DNA from: Obelidium mucronatum
Lineage: Eukaryota > Chytridiomycota > Chytridiomycetes > Chytridiales > Chytriomycetaceae
Length of the DNA stretch: 64,000 nt
Assembly: GCA_025765595.1 (NCBI GenBank)
Contig: JAIVFH010000121.1
Coordinates: 28,796-92,795, forward strand
Direction: 5' to 3'
Below the pieces are notes generated by a model. It saw only the letters and a list, made by a program, of their open reading frames with translations. It made no database searches and was not told where the DNA came from. The position numbers were made by a program, and so were the translations under genes. Positions 11,580-22,650 of this stretch are shown one piece after another (position 1 is the first letter of the stretch; every line of letters starts with the position of its first letter).

Positions 11580-13275
11580 TTAGCATATTTGAAACTCAAC
11601 TTGATGATTTTCCCACCCTTGCAAATCGCCATCAAATACGTTGTCAACATCTGACCGTTCATATCCAGTTCTCAAGTCCTTGATCATTTGGTAAGGCTGA
11701 ATCACGTAACTTCTTATTTGGCTTCCCCAAGCATTTTCTGGTAAAGATGTGTATGCGTCTGACTTCAACTGTGCCCTGCAAAACCAAGCACCAACACATA
11801 AATACATAAGAAAAAGAATGCGTAAAAACTCAACTGAGCCATATTATGGCGCTGTTGCAACCGCGCTCTTAACATTTGCATGGCTGTAGCCTTGTTTTGG
11901 TGCTGCGATCGCTCAATCTGGCATTGTACCACAATTCCGGACGGAATATGCGTAATTCTGACTGCGCTTTCAGTCTTGTTCACGTGCTGCCCACCAGCAC
12001 CCTGCGATCGCATTGCTTCAAACTTCAAGTCATTGGGATGAATATCGAGATCAGCAAACGATTGCGCATTTGCCTCCGCGTTTTCAGTATCGAGAGGAAA
12101 AACTTGAATTGATGCAAACGCCGTTTGACGTTTCTGTTGGCCATATGTATTTTAGAGATATGCAAAAGATAACAAACAAAACGAATCATCACGTAACTAC
12201 TTCACCGAATTTGCTGATGCGGACAAATCTGTGCACTCCTGTTTCATACTTGCACCATCCGTAGGCATAATCTCCAGCAAATTGTATCGTTATCGTTTTG
12301 AAACCTGCCTCACCTCGCATTTGATCGAGAATTGAGACTAGGAACGAAACAATAAGAAATCAGACAAAAACAGAGGTATAATCGCGTTGCTCACCTTTGT
12401 ATCCTTCACTTGTACCCCACTTCTCATACATTCGGGCAATGATTCCTACCCAATCGCAAGCTTCCGTACCCCCGGCTCCGGCACGAATTTCCATGAAGCA
12501 GCTGTTCTTATCTGACGGACCAGACCTGTTATGCGTCAGCTGACTTGTTCGTAATTGCGGCAGGTCCTTACATCATAATTTGCATGGAATATTTATCCAG
12601 ATCGCGATTCAAGGCCTCCAAATCAGTCGCGACTTCAGCAAACAGCTCGGAATCATTCTCCTCCTTGGCCATCTCTATTTAAAATAGTCAAAACACCTAT
12701 TTCCTCAACAATCCATTTTTTTCTTTACCATGCATGCTTACTGCTTCCTCGACTCTAGTCTTGTAACCATCATAAACTTTCAATTGATCTTCTAAAGAGG
12801 ATATTTTCTTCTGAGCAGCAATGGCTCGTTGTGGATCGTCTTCCCATATAGTTTCAGACTGCAACAGGAAGAACTCCATCAGCATATATATTACATGGAC
12901 GATGATTTTCTCTCTTTTGACGGGTTTCACCTTGACTTCATTCTCTAGCTGCTTCAACTCCTTCACCATCGATGCCCAATCAACCTGACCAGTCACAATA
13001 TCAAAGTTCCGGCGAATCCCAGAAACCAACTGTGACGTCGATTGAATCAACAGTTTAACGTCTTTTGCGGATGAGGAATCGGCGGTGTCATCAGATTGAT
13101 TTCGAGGAGTAGAAGAAAACAGTCTGTGAATTTTATGATGGTTGGAAGGCAAGAGTCGATCATAGATTGAAGGAGCCATTATCCTTGCAACACTAGGAAA
13201 CTTATTCATTCGGGCTACTATTAGGGCGTGATAGTATCGAGGTCGGATCCGTAGCCATAGTTTTGGATAAAGCAT
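11580..13275 (-). CDS. Mitochondrial peptide chain release factor of the RF2 (PrfB) type
   Basis: Class I translation release factor. Seven exons (12931-13275, 12742-12858, 12572-12672, 12395-12525, 12201-12337, 11835-12133, 11580-11775 on the minus strand) sum to 442 codons with all phases consistent. The N terminus is a basic, Arg/Ser-rich presequence ([18 protein letters not shown]), so the product is probably mitochondrial. RF2-specific features are [41 protein letters not shown], the peptidyl-hydrolysis GGQ in [17 protein letters not shown], and the C-terminal [20 protein letters not shown]. The stop-codon-reading tripeptide, Ser-Pro-Phe in bacterial RF2, reads Ser-Lys-Phe here (RISKFGEKRQ). 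Confidence 0.9.
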
Positions 13276-13375
13276 TTTTCGAAGTGATTGAAAAGAAAAG
13301 GTAAAAATAAAAATAAAAAAAGAGAACTTATATAAATATTAGTAATTTTACATAGTTTTATTTAGTGTAATCAAA

Positions 13376-14330
13376 TCAACAAGCGAATCCAACCCACGGA
13401 CCCCACGTGTAACCATTGGTGGTCCAGGCGTAGCATAGATATTGCTGGTGGTTATAGCACTGGATGGCGTTGAAGGTGGGGCAAGCTCCAGACGGAGCTC
13501 CTCCAGCTGCAGTGGATGTTGGCTGCACTGTTTTACTAGTTGTTGTCGTGGTGGTTGTAGTGGGAGTTTTCGTGGTAGTAGTTGGCTTTTTGGTTGTGGT
13601 TGTGGTTGTTGTTGTAGAAGGAGTCTTCGTGCTGGTTTTACTGACAGAAGTCGTTGTGGTGGTGCTTGCTTTTGCGGTGGTTGTAGTAGTTGTCGCTGAA
13701 GTAGAAGCTTTCTGCGTTGTTGTAACCGACGACCCACTTGGTGGCCCAGTGGGAATTGGGAATGTTTGGCTATTACAGATTCCGTTCACGAACAACTGAG
13801 GTGAATTTACGGGCCAGTCTGCGGAAGGATTCAAGACAACTGTTCCTCCTGATAGAATTGTGATGGCTTCTTCACACGCAATCAGTGGAGACCCTTGGAG
13901 TTTGTCTTCCCCAATATACAAATCGACATGGCTGATACCCTGCTTGATGTCGGAAGCGCATTGAGCACATCCGTCTTCGTAAATGAAATACTTGCGAAGG
14001 TGTGGGATATAAATCTTGTCTCCGGGTGTGAAAACACTTTCGTCGGCGGCGAAAGTGGATGGACGGTCAAAAGTGCCGAGATCTTCTGTTGCATGAGTGT
14101 GGACGAAAGGGTGCGCGATGACGCTGTTTCCATAATGGCCGTTTCCATCATCATTGTCGTCGTATCCATAGGCAGTAATTTTGAAGTTGGACAGAATTTG
14201 GTTTGTGGGTGCTGTAATTACCAACGGTTATGGGCGATACTGATGTCAAACAACCAACAGCTTACGCTTTACTGGAGCCGAGGAGACTGCGACAACAGCG
14301 AGGCCAATTTCATTCTGGTTGCAAATGGAT
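13376..14330 (-). CDS. Secreted protein: 3D/barwin-like domain, Thr-rich linker, Cys-rich C-terminal domain
   Basis: The main exon (13376 to about 14216) encodes an N-terminal domain containing TAYGYDDNDDGNGHYG and KIYIPHLRKYFIYEDGCAQC. This resembles double-psi beta-barrel '3D' domains of secreted fungal proteins. A ~70-residue Thr/Ser/Lys linker, probably O-glycosylated, leads to a small domain with four Cys (GACPTFNAIQC ... YLCYAW ... VGFAC) that looks like a carbohydrate-binding module. A small 5' exon appears to supply a signal peptide (IGLAVVAVSSAPVK) through an intron ending at TTACAG. I found no ATG in the required frame, so the true start is unresolved and the 5' end may be damaged or further split. 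Confidence 0.6.
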
Positions 14331-14445
14331 ACTGAGTGCCTCCCACTTCCTTAAATACATTTTCTGTGGTCAGCTGACTGGTCACTAGCCAGAAGGGACA
14401 AGCCCTGAAGTGCTTCGCATAGAACTTCTGATTTTATTCCTATCA

Positions 14446-16330
14446 TCATAACCCTTCCTTGGCCTTTTTGTTTTCTTTACATCTCAGCAGAAAGAGGAGA
14501 AATGAACAGATCAAGGCGATGCACTCAATTCCTGAAAATGCTGCATAAGCTTTTGAATAGCACGCTTCTCCGTAGCAGATGGTAGCACCGTTGCTTTGAC
14601 TATCATAAAGAGAGCCAAAAACCAGATTCGAAGTAACAATTCCGATTGGAACGCCTGCCATCACAAATCCACACGCGGTACCCTTTAGTTTCGAATAGAT
14701 GCGTCAGCTGCCAATTTTATCGCCACTTTGGAACAAACTTACATAGAAATGTGTGCCAAAAAAGTCTTTTGTTAGAGCAGGAAAACACGCACCCGTGCAA
14801 CCAAACCCATAGCCGAAAAACACGGAGCAAAAATACAGAGCAGCTTCTGATGTGGCCCCGCATGCTAATACCAAACACGGTAGAAACACAAACACTTGAG
14901 AAATGCAAAGCAAAATGGATCGATCCACTTTGACTTTCTCAGAACATGCCATAAAATCCAATAACAAAGAAAAAGATATTCTTCCCAGGGACTGGAACAC
15001 GGATAATATTGTAACGTGTATGGTGTTTTTGTAAATCACATTGGCGAGAGAGGCTTCAACAACCGTCTGACCCAAAGCAGCTTCCAGTATAGAAAACAAA
15101 TTTGTAAAGTAAGTCATTCCTTGCATGAATATGAATGTGAGGGCGTAAAGCCAAAACGTGGTTGATTTTAAGATTTCGAGTGGACTCAAGTCACGCACTC
15201 CGCCGTCATCTTCCAACGCAGTTTGAGCTTCTTTGCTGAGAGAGTTCTCGTGATATTCTTCTTCTTTATGTATACTCTGAGTTGATATCACGACTATGTC
15301 ATGTTTTTCTTGCTTGGCTTTCATTAGATTACTGTCTCTTGGCGTCATGTTTGCATTAGCCATCCTCTTTCCTGTCGAAGCATTACGAATCGATAAAGAT
15401 CGAGCCAACGAATTCGATCCCATACTAGCCGAATTTCTTTTGATTGTATGGTGAACCATCAATACTTCAGGAATCGAACCAAGGGATTCCAAAGACCCTG
15501 CAGCAGATTTTTTTAGGAGCGAATGAGGTTCCGGTACATCATCTTCAGTAGCAACTTTTCCTGCATCTGGTGGAACGTCGAAAGTTGTAACACAACAAAT
15601 GCCATTGACAATTGCAACAGATAGGGTCAGGAATAAGAGATAGCCCCCGGTGTCATTTGAATAGAAAGCAGAATACATTTGACTATATATCATTCCACTG
15701 AGACCATAAAAGAGGAGTAATACACCAACGATCTTTCCAGCAGATCTTGAAGTGAAGTTTTTCACGTTTTGACCGATTGTCCCCATATAGCAGCATGTAG
15801 ATCCTGCTCCAGCCATAAAGTAAAAAGTAGCCATCGCTCCTGTAGCTCCTATTTTCCAAAATACAAAAAGGAGTTCAACAGGCTGGTCGCCTGGAAATGG
15901 ACCGAAAACCAACCACTAATGCGACCCGTGTATGACAGATACATTAGCAAATATCCAAGTCCAGAGAATATTACGCCAAAAAACATTGTCCATTGGGCCC
16001 CCAACCAATCGAACAGTGGTCCTATAAACAAGAATGACTGCCAAGTCCAATTAGTAAGTGAAGAATTGACGCGATCTCTCAAAAGTACTTACAATATAGA
16101 GAGAAGAGCTTCCTATTCCAGATATCGTGTTCAAGTCGGAAGATGTATAAGAAAGTTGTGTTTTGAGTCCTTCGACCAACACGCTGAATGAAAACAAAGA
16201 TCCAGCTATTTCGAAAAATTGAAACAGATGAGCACGGATGGTTGGATTGCCCAAGTTTTATTTTATTACCTGTGACCATCGACAGGCAGGAAGACACAGC
16301 TGTTGTCCACCTTTTTACAGTTGCGATCAT
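14446..16330 (-). CDS. Major facilitator superfamily transporter, nodulin-like/NFD4 type
   Basis: About 560 aa from five exons. The N terminus MIATVKRWTTAVSSCLSMV is followed by GSLFSFSVLVEGLKTQLSY, GPLFDWLGAQWTMFFGV, GSTCCYMGTIGQNVKNF and, after a long Ser-rich cytoplasmic loop (about 15.2-15.6 kb), a second six-helix half with FGYGFGCTGACFPALTKDFFG. The loop between helices six and seven and the QNVKNF motif fit nodulin-like MFS proteins. The last exon reads GTACGFVMAGVPIGIVTS and ends in a basic tail (RCKENKKAKEGL). Substrate unknown; fungal relatives are proposed carboxylate or metal carriers. Confidence 0.8.
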
Positions 16331-16474
16331 GGTTCGCTGATTTTGACAGATAGAATTGTCTTATTTTCAAACAATCAGGACCCTGGCGCACTTCCGTCTC
16401 CAGAATAGTGACTGACGAGTCTGTAGAGTCCATAGAGTCTATTTCCAGGGCAGTTCAAATAAACAAAAACCTCA

Positions 16475-18079
16475 ATGTCATCACCTTCTCGAGCGACTGC
16501 TGCCCCGCCGCGCAAGCAGCTAGTATCGACGCTTGCCCTCTGTGTCTTTACAGCGGCGCTCTCGGCGTTCACGTTTGGGTTCCACTTGGGCGAAGTCAAC
16601 CAGCCGCGCCAAGCGATGAGCAACTGTGCGGCCGCAGACCGCCGCTTCAGCGCCGCCGGACTGCCTGACTGCATTCCGATGGACGACTGGGCGTGGGGCA
16701 CGTTCGTGTCGCTGTTTCTGCTGGTTTGGCCGCGTTGAAGGGGTGGCTGAGACTGAGCACAAACACAAACACAGGGCGGCACCGCCGGCGCGCTCTCCGG
16801 CGGCGCGCTCGTGCAGCGGCTCGGGCGGCGGCGGCTGCTGCTCGCGGCGAACGCGCCGTACCTGCTGGCGGCGCTGCTGCTCGCGACGGGCGGCTCGCGC
16901 GCGGCGCTGTTCGCCGGGCGCGCGGCGGGCGGGCTCGGCGCGGGCCTGGCGACGGTCGCTGTTCCGCTGTACATCGCCGAGGTGGCGCCCGTGCGCATCC
17001 GCGGCCGCCTCGGCGCCGTCAACCAGCTGGCCGTCGTCGTCGGCATCCTGGCGTCGCAGACCGTCGGCATCCCGCTGAGCACGCGCGCCACGTGGCGCTA
17101 TCTGTTTGCGTGCGGCGCTGTCTCCCCGCTGGTGCAGTGCTTGCTGCTGCCGTTCTGCGTCGAGAGTCCGCGGTGGCTGTCGGCGAATGGCCTCATGTCC
17201 GACGCGAGACACGCTCTGAAGAAACTCAGAGCGGACTCTGGCGCGTCGGATGGTCAGATCGAGGACGAGCTGGAGGCAATGCTGGATACGTCTGGAACAA
17301 GCCGTCAAGAAAGCACCGATGACAATGAAGGAGGTCTGATAGGCCGCAACATTGACGAAGCGCCATTGACAGCAGGAAGCAATCATCAAACAGTTTCAAT
17401 CACTGAATTATTCTTTGTCAAAGCTTTGAGACGGCCCCTGATGGCATGTATTGGACTGCAAGTTTCTCAGCAGCTGTCCGGCATCAATGCAGCGGTATTT
17501 TACTCCACAACAATCTTCAACCAAAGCTACTCTCCTGAAGTAGCTGTGAAACTATCATTGTTGGTGTCCGTGATGAATCTGGTCATGACTGTTTTCTCCT
17601 TGTCCTTCATTGAAAAGCTTGGGCGGAAAACATTGGTTCTTGCGAGTGAATTAGGAATGATGTGCTGTGGGCTCCTTATTTATATTTCAATCAAGATTGA
17701 CGCTCCTTCTTTGGTTGTGGTGGGTTTGATGGGCTTTGTTGGATTCTTTGGAGTTGGATTGGGCGCTATTCCATGGTTGATTCTCCCAGAGCTTGTTCCG
17801 GGTTATGCTGTGAATTCGGCTGCATCTGTTTGCTCTGGAGTCAATTGGGGTTCTGGTTTAGTTGTTGCCTTCTTTTTACCCGCTGTAATTGGTTATCGTG
17901 AGTGTCGCTTTTTTTAAACTTGTATTTCCACATGGAAACTGACGGCGCGTACAGTGGGCTACGATGTTTTCTTGGTTTTTAGTATCTTGTTGGCAGGGTT
18001 TGCATACTTTACCAGCGTTCATGTCCCAGAAACAAAAGGAATGACTCCGGAGGAAGTTGCACGTGTGAACCACTTCTAA
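16475..18079 (+). CDS. Sugar transporter of the MFS, GLUT/hexose type
   Basis: Plasma-membrane sugar carrier. Exons 16475-16723, 16775-17897 and 17955-18079 give 498 aa. Family marks: FGFHLGEVNQPRQ in helix one, RRRLLL after helix two, APVRIRGRLGAVNQLAVVVG, ESPRWLS, QQLSGINAAVFYST in helix seven, and the closing VPETKG. The domain order and length are normal. Base composition is odd: from the start to about 17,250 the gene is extremely GC-rich and uses almost only G/C at third positions; past that point it switches to the AT-leaning usage of its neighbours. It is divergent from the nodulin-like transporter, 144 bp apart. Confidence 0.92.
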
Positions 18080-18422
18080 CGTCCAAGTCACGGAGTCCTT
18101 GTACATATACACTTTGTTGGTTCTCCCAATGTCCCGATGAATATCTCAACACATTGATGTCCAGGTTAAAAATAGTTCAAAATACAAAGCACATGTTTTA
18201 TTTCAATTTTTGTGCAAAAGAGACTTAAAGACAGCTTGTCACTTCAAGTGAAAGTAAAATTGAAACTCTGGAATCACAAAGCACAGAAAGGAAGAATAGC
18301 AGCAATGAATTTGAGTCTTAACTATCGAATTTATTTCATCAACTTTGTTTTTGCTCTCTTGATCCGACGCCATTTCTTGTTCGGTTTTGTTTGTAATAAA
18401 GACTTTGTGGGAATATTCCATT

Positions 18423-18894
18423 ATGGCTGCAAAGTTAGATATCACTCCAAGCACCCGATGCCCATGCGTTGCATGCAAGAAGACGATTGAGAAAGGAAGC
18501 ATTCGCTTTGGTTTCTGCGGCGAAGGTGCCAACTTCAACAACTTTGCCTATGAGGTTTGTTGTCATGTCGTTCGACTTCTCCAGTGATATAAACAAGTCG
18601 TTTTTATAGCATCTCGCGTGTGTAACTAAGATTCAGGCACAAGTCGCAAAAGTGCAACACGGAACGTTTGAGAAGATTCCAGGCTTCAAAGCTTTGGGAA
18701 CTGCGCAAGAGGAAACTTTATCGGCTCTTCAGAAGAAAGTGAATTTCAAGAAGAAGAAGGCAACCACTACAGTTCCAAAAAAGAAGGTTGCGCCTGCAGC
18801 TGAAAAAGTTGTCAAAGCCTACGTGAAGTCTCCCTTGTCTCGCGAGGAACGGTTGGCCAAACGTGGTGGTGGCACTGTTGGCGCCACAGTATGA
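18423..18894 (+). CDS. PARP-type zinc-finger protein, single finger
   Basis: Two exons (18423-18554 and 18610-18894) give a 138-aa protein. The first 55 residues form one PARP-type zinc finger: CPCVACKKTIEKGSIRFG for the first ligand pair, then NNFAYEHLACVTK supplying His and Cys across the intron. In PARP1 and DNA ligase III this fold binds DNA nicks. The rest is a Lys-rich tail (FKKKKATTTVPKKK) ending in KSPLSREERLAKRGG. No ADP-ribosyltransferase domain follows, so this is a stand-alone nick-binding candidate, likely nuclear. Confidence 0.8.
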
Positions 18895-19160
18895 AAATTA
18901 CCTCATCATCGTTCCTGTAATAGTTTGCTGAAGTTTGCTTTCATGGTTCTGATTTGGTGTTATTTCAATAAAAGGATGTGCTGCACAGAAAGGCGACTGC
19001 ACGAGTGCAGTATAATATTACAAGTGAGTTCCTTATACCCAAGAAATTGTTTCCAATACACTATGCACATATTGAATATCTTTGGAATATAAGTAATAAT
19101 CGCAAGAGCTAAAGAGCGCACATGGTCCAGTAAATATAGATCTAATAAATCTTCGATAGA

Positions 19161-19974
19161 ATGGCCAAACGCAGAAACCACTCGGCGATTATTCTGACAG
19201 GGACTCTATTCTCCGTTGGCTTCATTTTGTCTCTTCTTATTGACAACTTGATGCAGTCTAAGGGATTGACGGACACGCTGCACACGCAAGCACAAGAAGA
19301 CAAAGCCGATCCCAGGATATATTCACACCACCGGCATCACGCCCACATGCACTTTACGTCTGATATATTCAATGTCTTGTTGATATCTCCGTGGCTGCCT
19401 GTCTCATTTGGTCTGGCCGGGTCATTGATTGGAAACGTTTTCCCGCTCGTTGATCGATATCTTGGCTTTAAACCAAAGAAGAAATCAAGGGAATTGTCGG
19501 CTGTCGTTCGCCTTCTGGGAGGTATGCTAATTTCTGTGCGGCCTTCATTTACCCCTATTCATTGTGTAATATTTTAAACATAAGGCGTGATGGGTGTGAA
19601 TTATGCCATTTCGAGACTACAGTGGATGGACCATTCTCAAGCTACTGGCGCGATTACACTACTGTCTCTAGGTCTTTGGTTCATATTTGATCGGACTTTA
19701 CATGGATTCGGAGTTTCAGTGCTCTTTGCACTTGTAGGAACCGCGTTTGGGTAAGTTGGACAAAAAAAAATCCTGACCTCGATTGCTGAAGTACTTTTTT
19801 AGGGTTGTCTTGGTTTCTCATGGGCTATACACGTTTGCATCACCCGACTTTTTGGGAATACGCGCGTGGTTTCCGTGTGTGCTTTTTCTGTCAGCAGTCT
19901 GTTTTGGTGCAATTGGTCGGCTGATGACAGATTACAGTGTGCATAAAGATGGGAAGAGTCAGAAAAAAGCGTGA
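19161..19974 (+). CDS. INSIG family protein (sterol-regulatory ER membrane protein)
   Basis: Three exons (19161-19521, 19585-19750, 19803-19974) give 232 aa. The six-helix INSIG pattern is clear: SPWLPVSFGLAGSLIGNVFP with LVDRYLG, AISRLQWMDHSQATG, LGLWFIFDRTLHGFGVS, HGLYTFASPDFLGIRAWFPC and GAIGRLM. In animals and yeasts INSIG proteins sit in the ER and control HMG-CoA reductase and/or SREBP processing in response to sterols. The loop after helix one is His-rich (SHHRHHAHMH), which is unusual. Confidence 0.85.
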
Positions 19975-20729
19975 AGTTATTATTATTATTGGGAATTTTT
20001 TTTTTAGAAATGCAATAAAGTCCCACTGTTTTCAGTTGCCCAGCAATGTTGTACATTTCGTGGTGGTTTCATCGAGTTGGGTTTTGGGTGCTCATTTGGT
20101 GGTCAATTACTTGTTGTCAGTAGTATGGTATTCTGTGTTACTGTATACGTGATGACACAACGTTGTCAATGAGGTTGAAGGTGACTGTAGATACGGGACT
20201 ATTTGTTTTGATATGTGAATCAATTTTTTTGAATTTTGTCCAGTAGTGGTTGAATTTTGCGCATTAGTTTCTTGTTATTTATTTGATTGTCCAAGTCTCT
20301 TTCATAGTATGAAAATTCAAGGGCCGGTGGGTTGGAATCAAAGGTTTCTGATGCTTCTAGAGGACCTTTCACGCTAAGGACCCCTTTGGCAGCAATTTGC
20401 TTGGGACAATATTTTTGCCAATGAAAAATATTTGCATGTGTCAATATTGTGCTCTTTATTCTGCTTTGGAGGAAGTAATTTTGGCAGATTAAATATGTGA
20501 CTGAGATGCCCTTTTTAGCACTGAATGTTTTTATAGAAATTTTAAAGAATAGTACTGCATAAAAACTGGTTTATTTGGACGATACAGTCAATACTTAAGA
20601 AAGAGCAAGAGCAAACCCTAAGAGCACATCCAGCCACCAGAGCCTGATTACAATTCCAAACTTTGACCCACAACCAGGCAGGCATGAATTTTAATTGTTT
20701 AACCACACATTCACTGTTGTTGAAATGAA
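19975..20729. other. Gene-free stretch between INSIG and the transposon region
   Basis: Presumed INSIG 3' end followed by AT-rich DNA. An open frame at 20220-20444 on the minus strand has no recognisable motif and a poor start. Nothing else is visible. Confidence 0.4.
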
Positions 20730-21035
20730 CTATTTATTTGACGCAACAGCAAATCCCAAAACAAAGGCCAAAGTTCCCTTGGCAAAGATCTTCAAGTGTT
20801 CCAAATCTGGAATACACTTTGTTATCATCACAGGTATTCCAAGATAGAATTTAAAAGCGAGGGGAATTTTGCTGGTGGCATCGTCATTCAGAAAACCAAG
20901 ACAAGACAATTCTGCGGGATTGACATCCTTCGAAGCCTTCGCTACAATCCGATAGCACCAATTGCTTCTTCCAAGCCAAGTCCATGACTGCCTACCACAA
21001 GCGTTCAAGATTCTTTGCAGTAGCCACTGGAGCAA
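20730..21035 (-). pseudogene. Fragment of a PIF1-like helicase (transposon-derived)
   Basis: A 101-aa open fragment includes KIPLAFKFYLGIPVMITKC and KGTLAFVLGF. These match the conserved block of PIF1-like helicases that reads leucine-rich, G-x-PVM and later NGT-x-G. The helicase Walker motifs are absent, and no further pieces are seen nearby. It is probably the tail of a Helitron or of a PIF1 gene family expanded in fungi; it marks the border of the repeat-rich region. Confidence 0.5.
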
Positions 21036-21084
21036 AGAATTCTAGAGTTGGCAAGACATTTGACAAAGTAGATTGGGAACTTGC

Positions 21085-21283
21085 TGTTATAATATGATAG
21101 CCGCTTATCGTATCTATTACATTACCAATGTGTGTTCAATAATAAAAGGAGAGATTCTTTGGAGAAATCACGCGTTCTTCTAGAACTCAACGCCCACGTT
21201 CCCACTAAGTCACATAAGCCGTCGCTTAGACTTTATTGCCGATCTAACTCTGTTTATTTAATCACGCATAAAGGAAAATAACA
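21085..21283 (+). repeat. 5' LTR of the copia element
   Basis: A 199-bp segment starting TGTTATAATATG and ending AAAATAACA; the 5-bp ends TGTTA/TAACA are inverted, as in LTRs. It is followed after 2 bp by a primer-binding site. There is no second LTR in the window to confirm the edges because the element is 3'-truncated. Confidence 0.55.
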
Positions 21284-21285
21284 AG

Positions 21286-21295
21286 TTATGAGCCC
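21286..21295 (+). other. Primer-binding site, half-tRNA-iMet type
   Basis: TTATGAGCCC is complementary to the anticodon stem-loop of methionine initiator tRNA (GGGCTCATAA). Drosophila copia is known to prime from a 5' half of initiator tRNA rather than its 3' end, and the position right behind the LTR fits the same use here. Confidence 0.5.
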
Positions 21296-21343
21296 AAAGG
21301 CATTGTCTTTGGTGATTGTGAAAGGGAATAAAGAAACACGGAA

Positions 21344-22510
21344 ATGGCCGGCAACAAGGGGGAAGAATCAAACGCGACCGATCCTAAACAAGTGATTCTC
21401 AATGAATCAAATTACCCAGTCTGGCAGAAACTTACGCTTACGGAGATCGGTTCTCAAAATGCGAGGACTTTGGAAGTTGATTTCAAACCTTATGTCAACG
21501 TTTATCAACGACCAACGCCACCAAACACTTGGTTGAACAAGATGAAGCGACTTACCGAGGTAATCGATATCAGTCTTGGAACGGGTGTTGGGTCCAGTTC
21601 TGCTGCTTTGGCCGCTTCGGCTTCTGGAACAACAACGACAACTGGAACGGCAAAAACGGCTGCTGATGTTTCTTTCGAAGAGTTCGAGCAATTGGAAAAA
21701 CTCTGGCAAATCGAACAAAAACGCGAAAAGCAGGACGCTGACGATGTCAAGGAGACTTTGAAAGCGATCAACGGGGGCATGTCAAAGCGAATGCAGGCTG
21801 CCTACGCCAACTTCAACACACCTGCTACTTTATGGGCAGAGTTGAAACGTACCAAGGATCCGAAGAATCGAAAGCTCGATACTTCTGCGGCTGACGATTA
21901 CAAGACTTTGTCTATTCGCATGAATCAATCGATTCCAGACTATTTGAAGCTTGTACGCGAAACGGAAGATGCTTGTACTGCGCAAGGCTTGAAAATTCAC
22001 GAAGGTTTTGAAGCGCAGCGGGAAGTTCGATTAAAGCTGGATCATCGTTTTGCGCAAGCGGTGATGAGTCTCAGCTGTACCGAATACAAAACGATCGAAG
22101 ATCTTGAAAAGGCGATGATTAATCTCTGGGATGGTTATCGTCAAGCTCTTGGTCGAAACGCTCCTGGTGGTAAGTTAGCACAAGTGACCATCAATGGAAA
22201 TGGGAAACGCCCTGCAACAAACCAAAAGGGCGGAAACAACGGAAACGCGAAAAGGACTTATTCTGGAAAATTACCGAAATGTCCTAAGTGTCCGGGTTAT
22301 CATAAGATGACTTGGAGTTGCGAATCTTGCTGGAACTGTGGTTCTTCAGAGCATCGTCGCACGGCTTGTCCTGAAAAGGGCGATAAGAAAACGGGTTCTG
22401 CAAGTCAAATTGATTCTTCGAACGCTCCTGTTATCAGTAACGCTGCTATCGCAAGCGGTGGTTTAAAACACGTTGGATGGGTACCATCTTCGGGTTTATT
22501 GAACGGTTGA
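21344..22510 (+). CDS. Gag polyprotein of the copia element
   Basis: Intact 388-aa frame. Capsid-like helical N-terminal two thirds, with a Ser/Thr/Ala-rich insert around residues 80-105 and the segment QRKLKLDHRF-like near residue 230, then a CCHC zinc knuckle (CWNCGSSEHRRTAC) preceded by two further Cys pairs (CPKCPGYHKMTWSCESC). Packages element RNA into virus-like particles. It ends 140 bp before pol and in its own frame, so pol would need separate expression or recoding. Confidence 0.8.
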   Translation: MAGNKGEESNATDPKQVILNESNYPVWQKLTLTEIGSQNARTLEVDFKPYVNVYQRPTPPNTWLNKMKRLTEVIDISLGTGVGSSSAALAASASGTTTTTGTAKTAADVSFEEFEQLEKLWQIEQKREKQDADDVKETLKAINGGMSKRMQAAYANFNTPATLWAELKRTKDPKNRKLDTSAADDYKTLSIRMNQSIPDYLKLVRETEDACTAQGLKIHEGFEAQREVRLKLDHRFAQAVMSLSCTEYKTIEDLEKAMINLWDGYRQALGRNAPGGKLAQVTINGNGKRPATNQKGGNNGNAKRTYSGKLPKCPKCPGYHKMTWSCESCWNCGSSEHRRTACPEKGDKKTGSASQIDSSNAPVISNAAIASGGLKHVGWVPSSGLLNG

Positions 22511-22650
22511 ATCTGAAAATTCGCTTCTATTTTCTTGATTCTATTTCTTTTATTTATTTAATAATTGATCGTTATTTTCGGAATTTATCTTACGCAGATG
22601 AATTTGTTTTATTTTATTTTAATAATAAGTGATTTGCTGTTGATCTTTCA

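Noticed and set aside
16520..17389. 289-aa minus-strand open frame in the sugar transporter
   Set aside because: Shadow frame produced by the GC-rich block; Arg/Ala-rich with no motif, while the plus strand is a canonical transporter.
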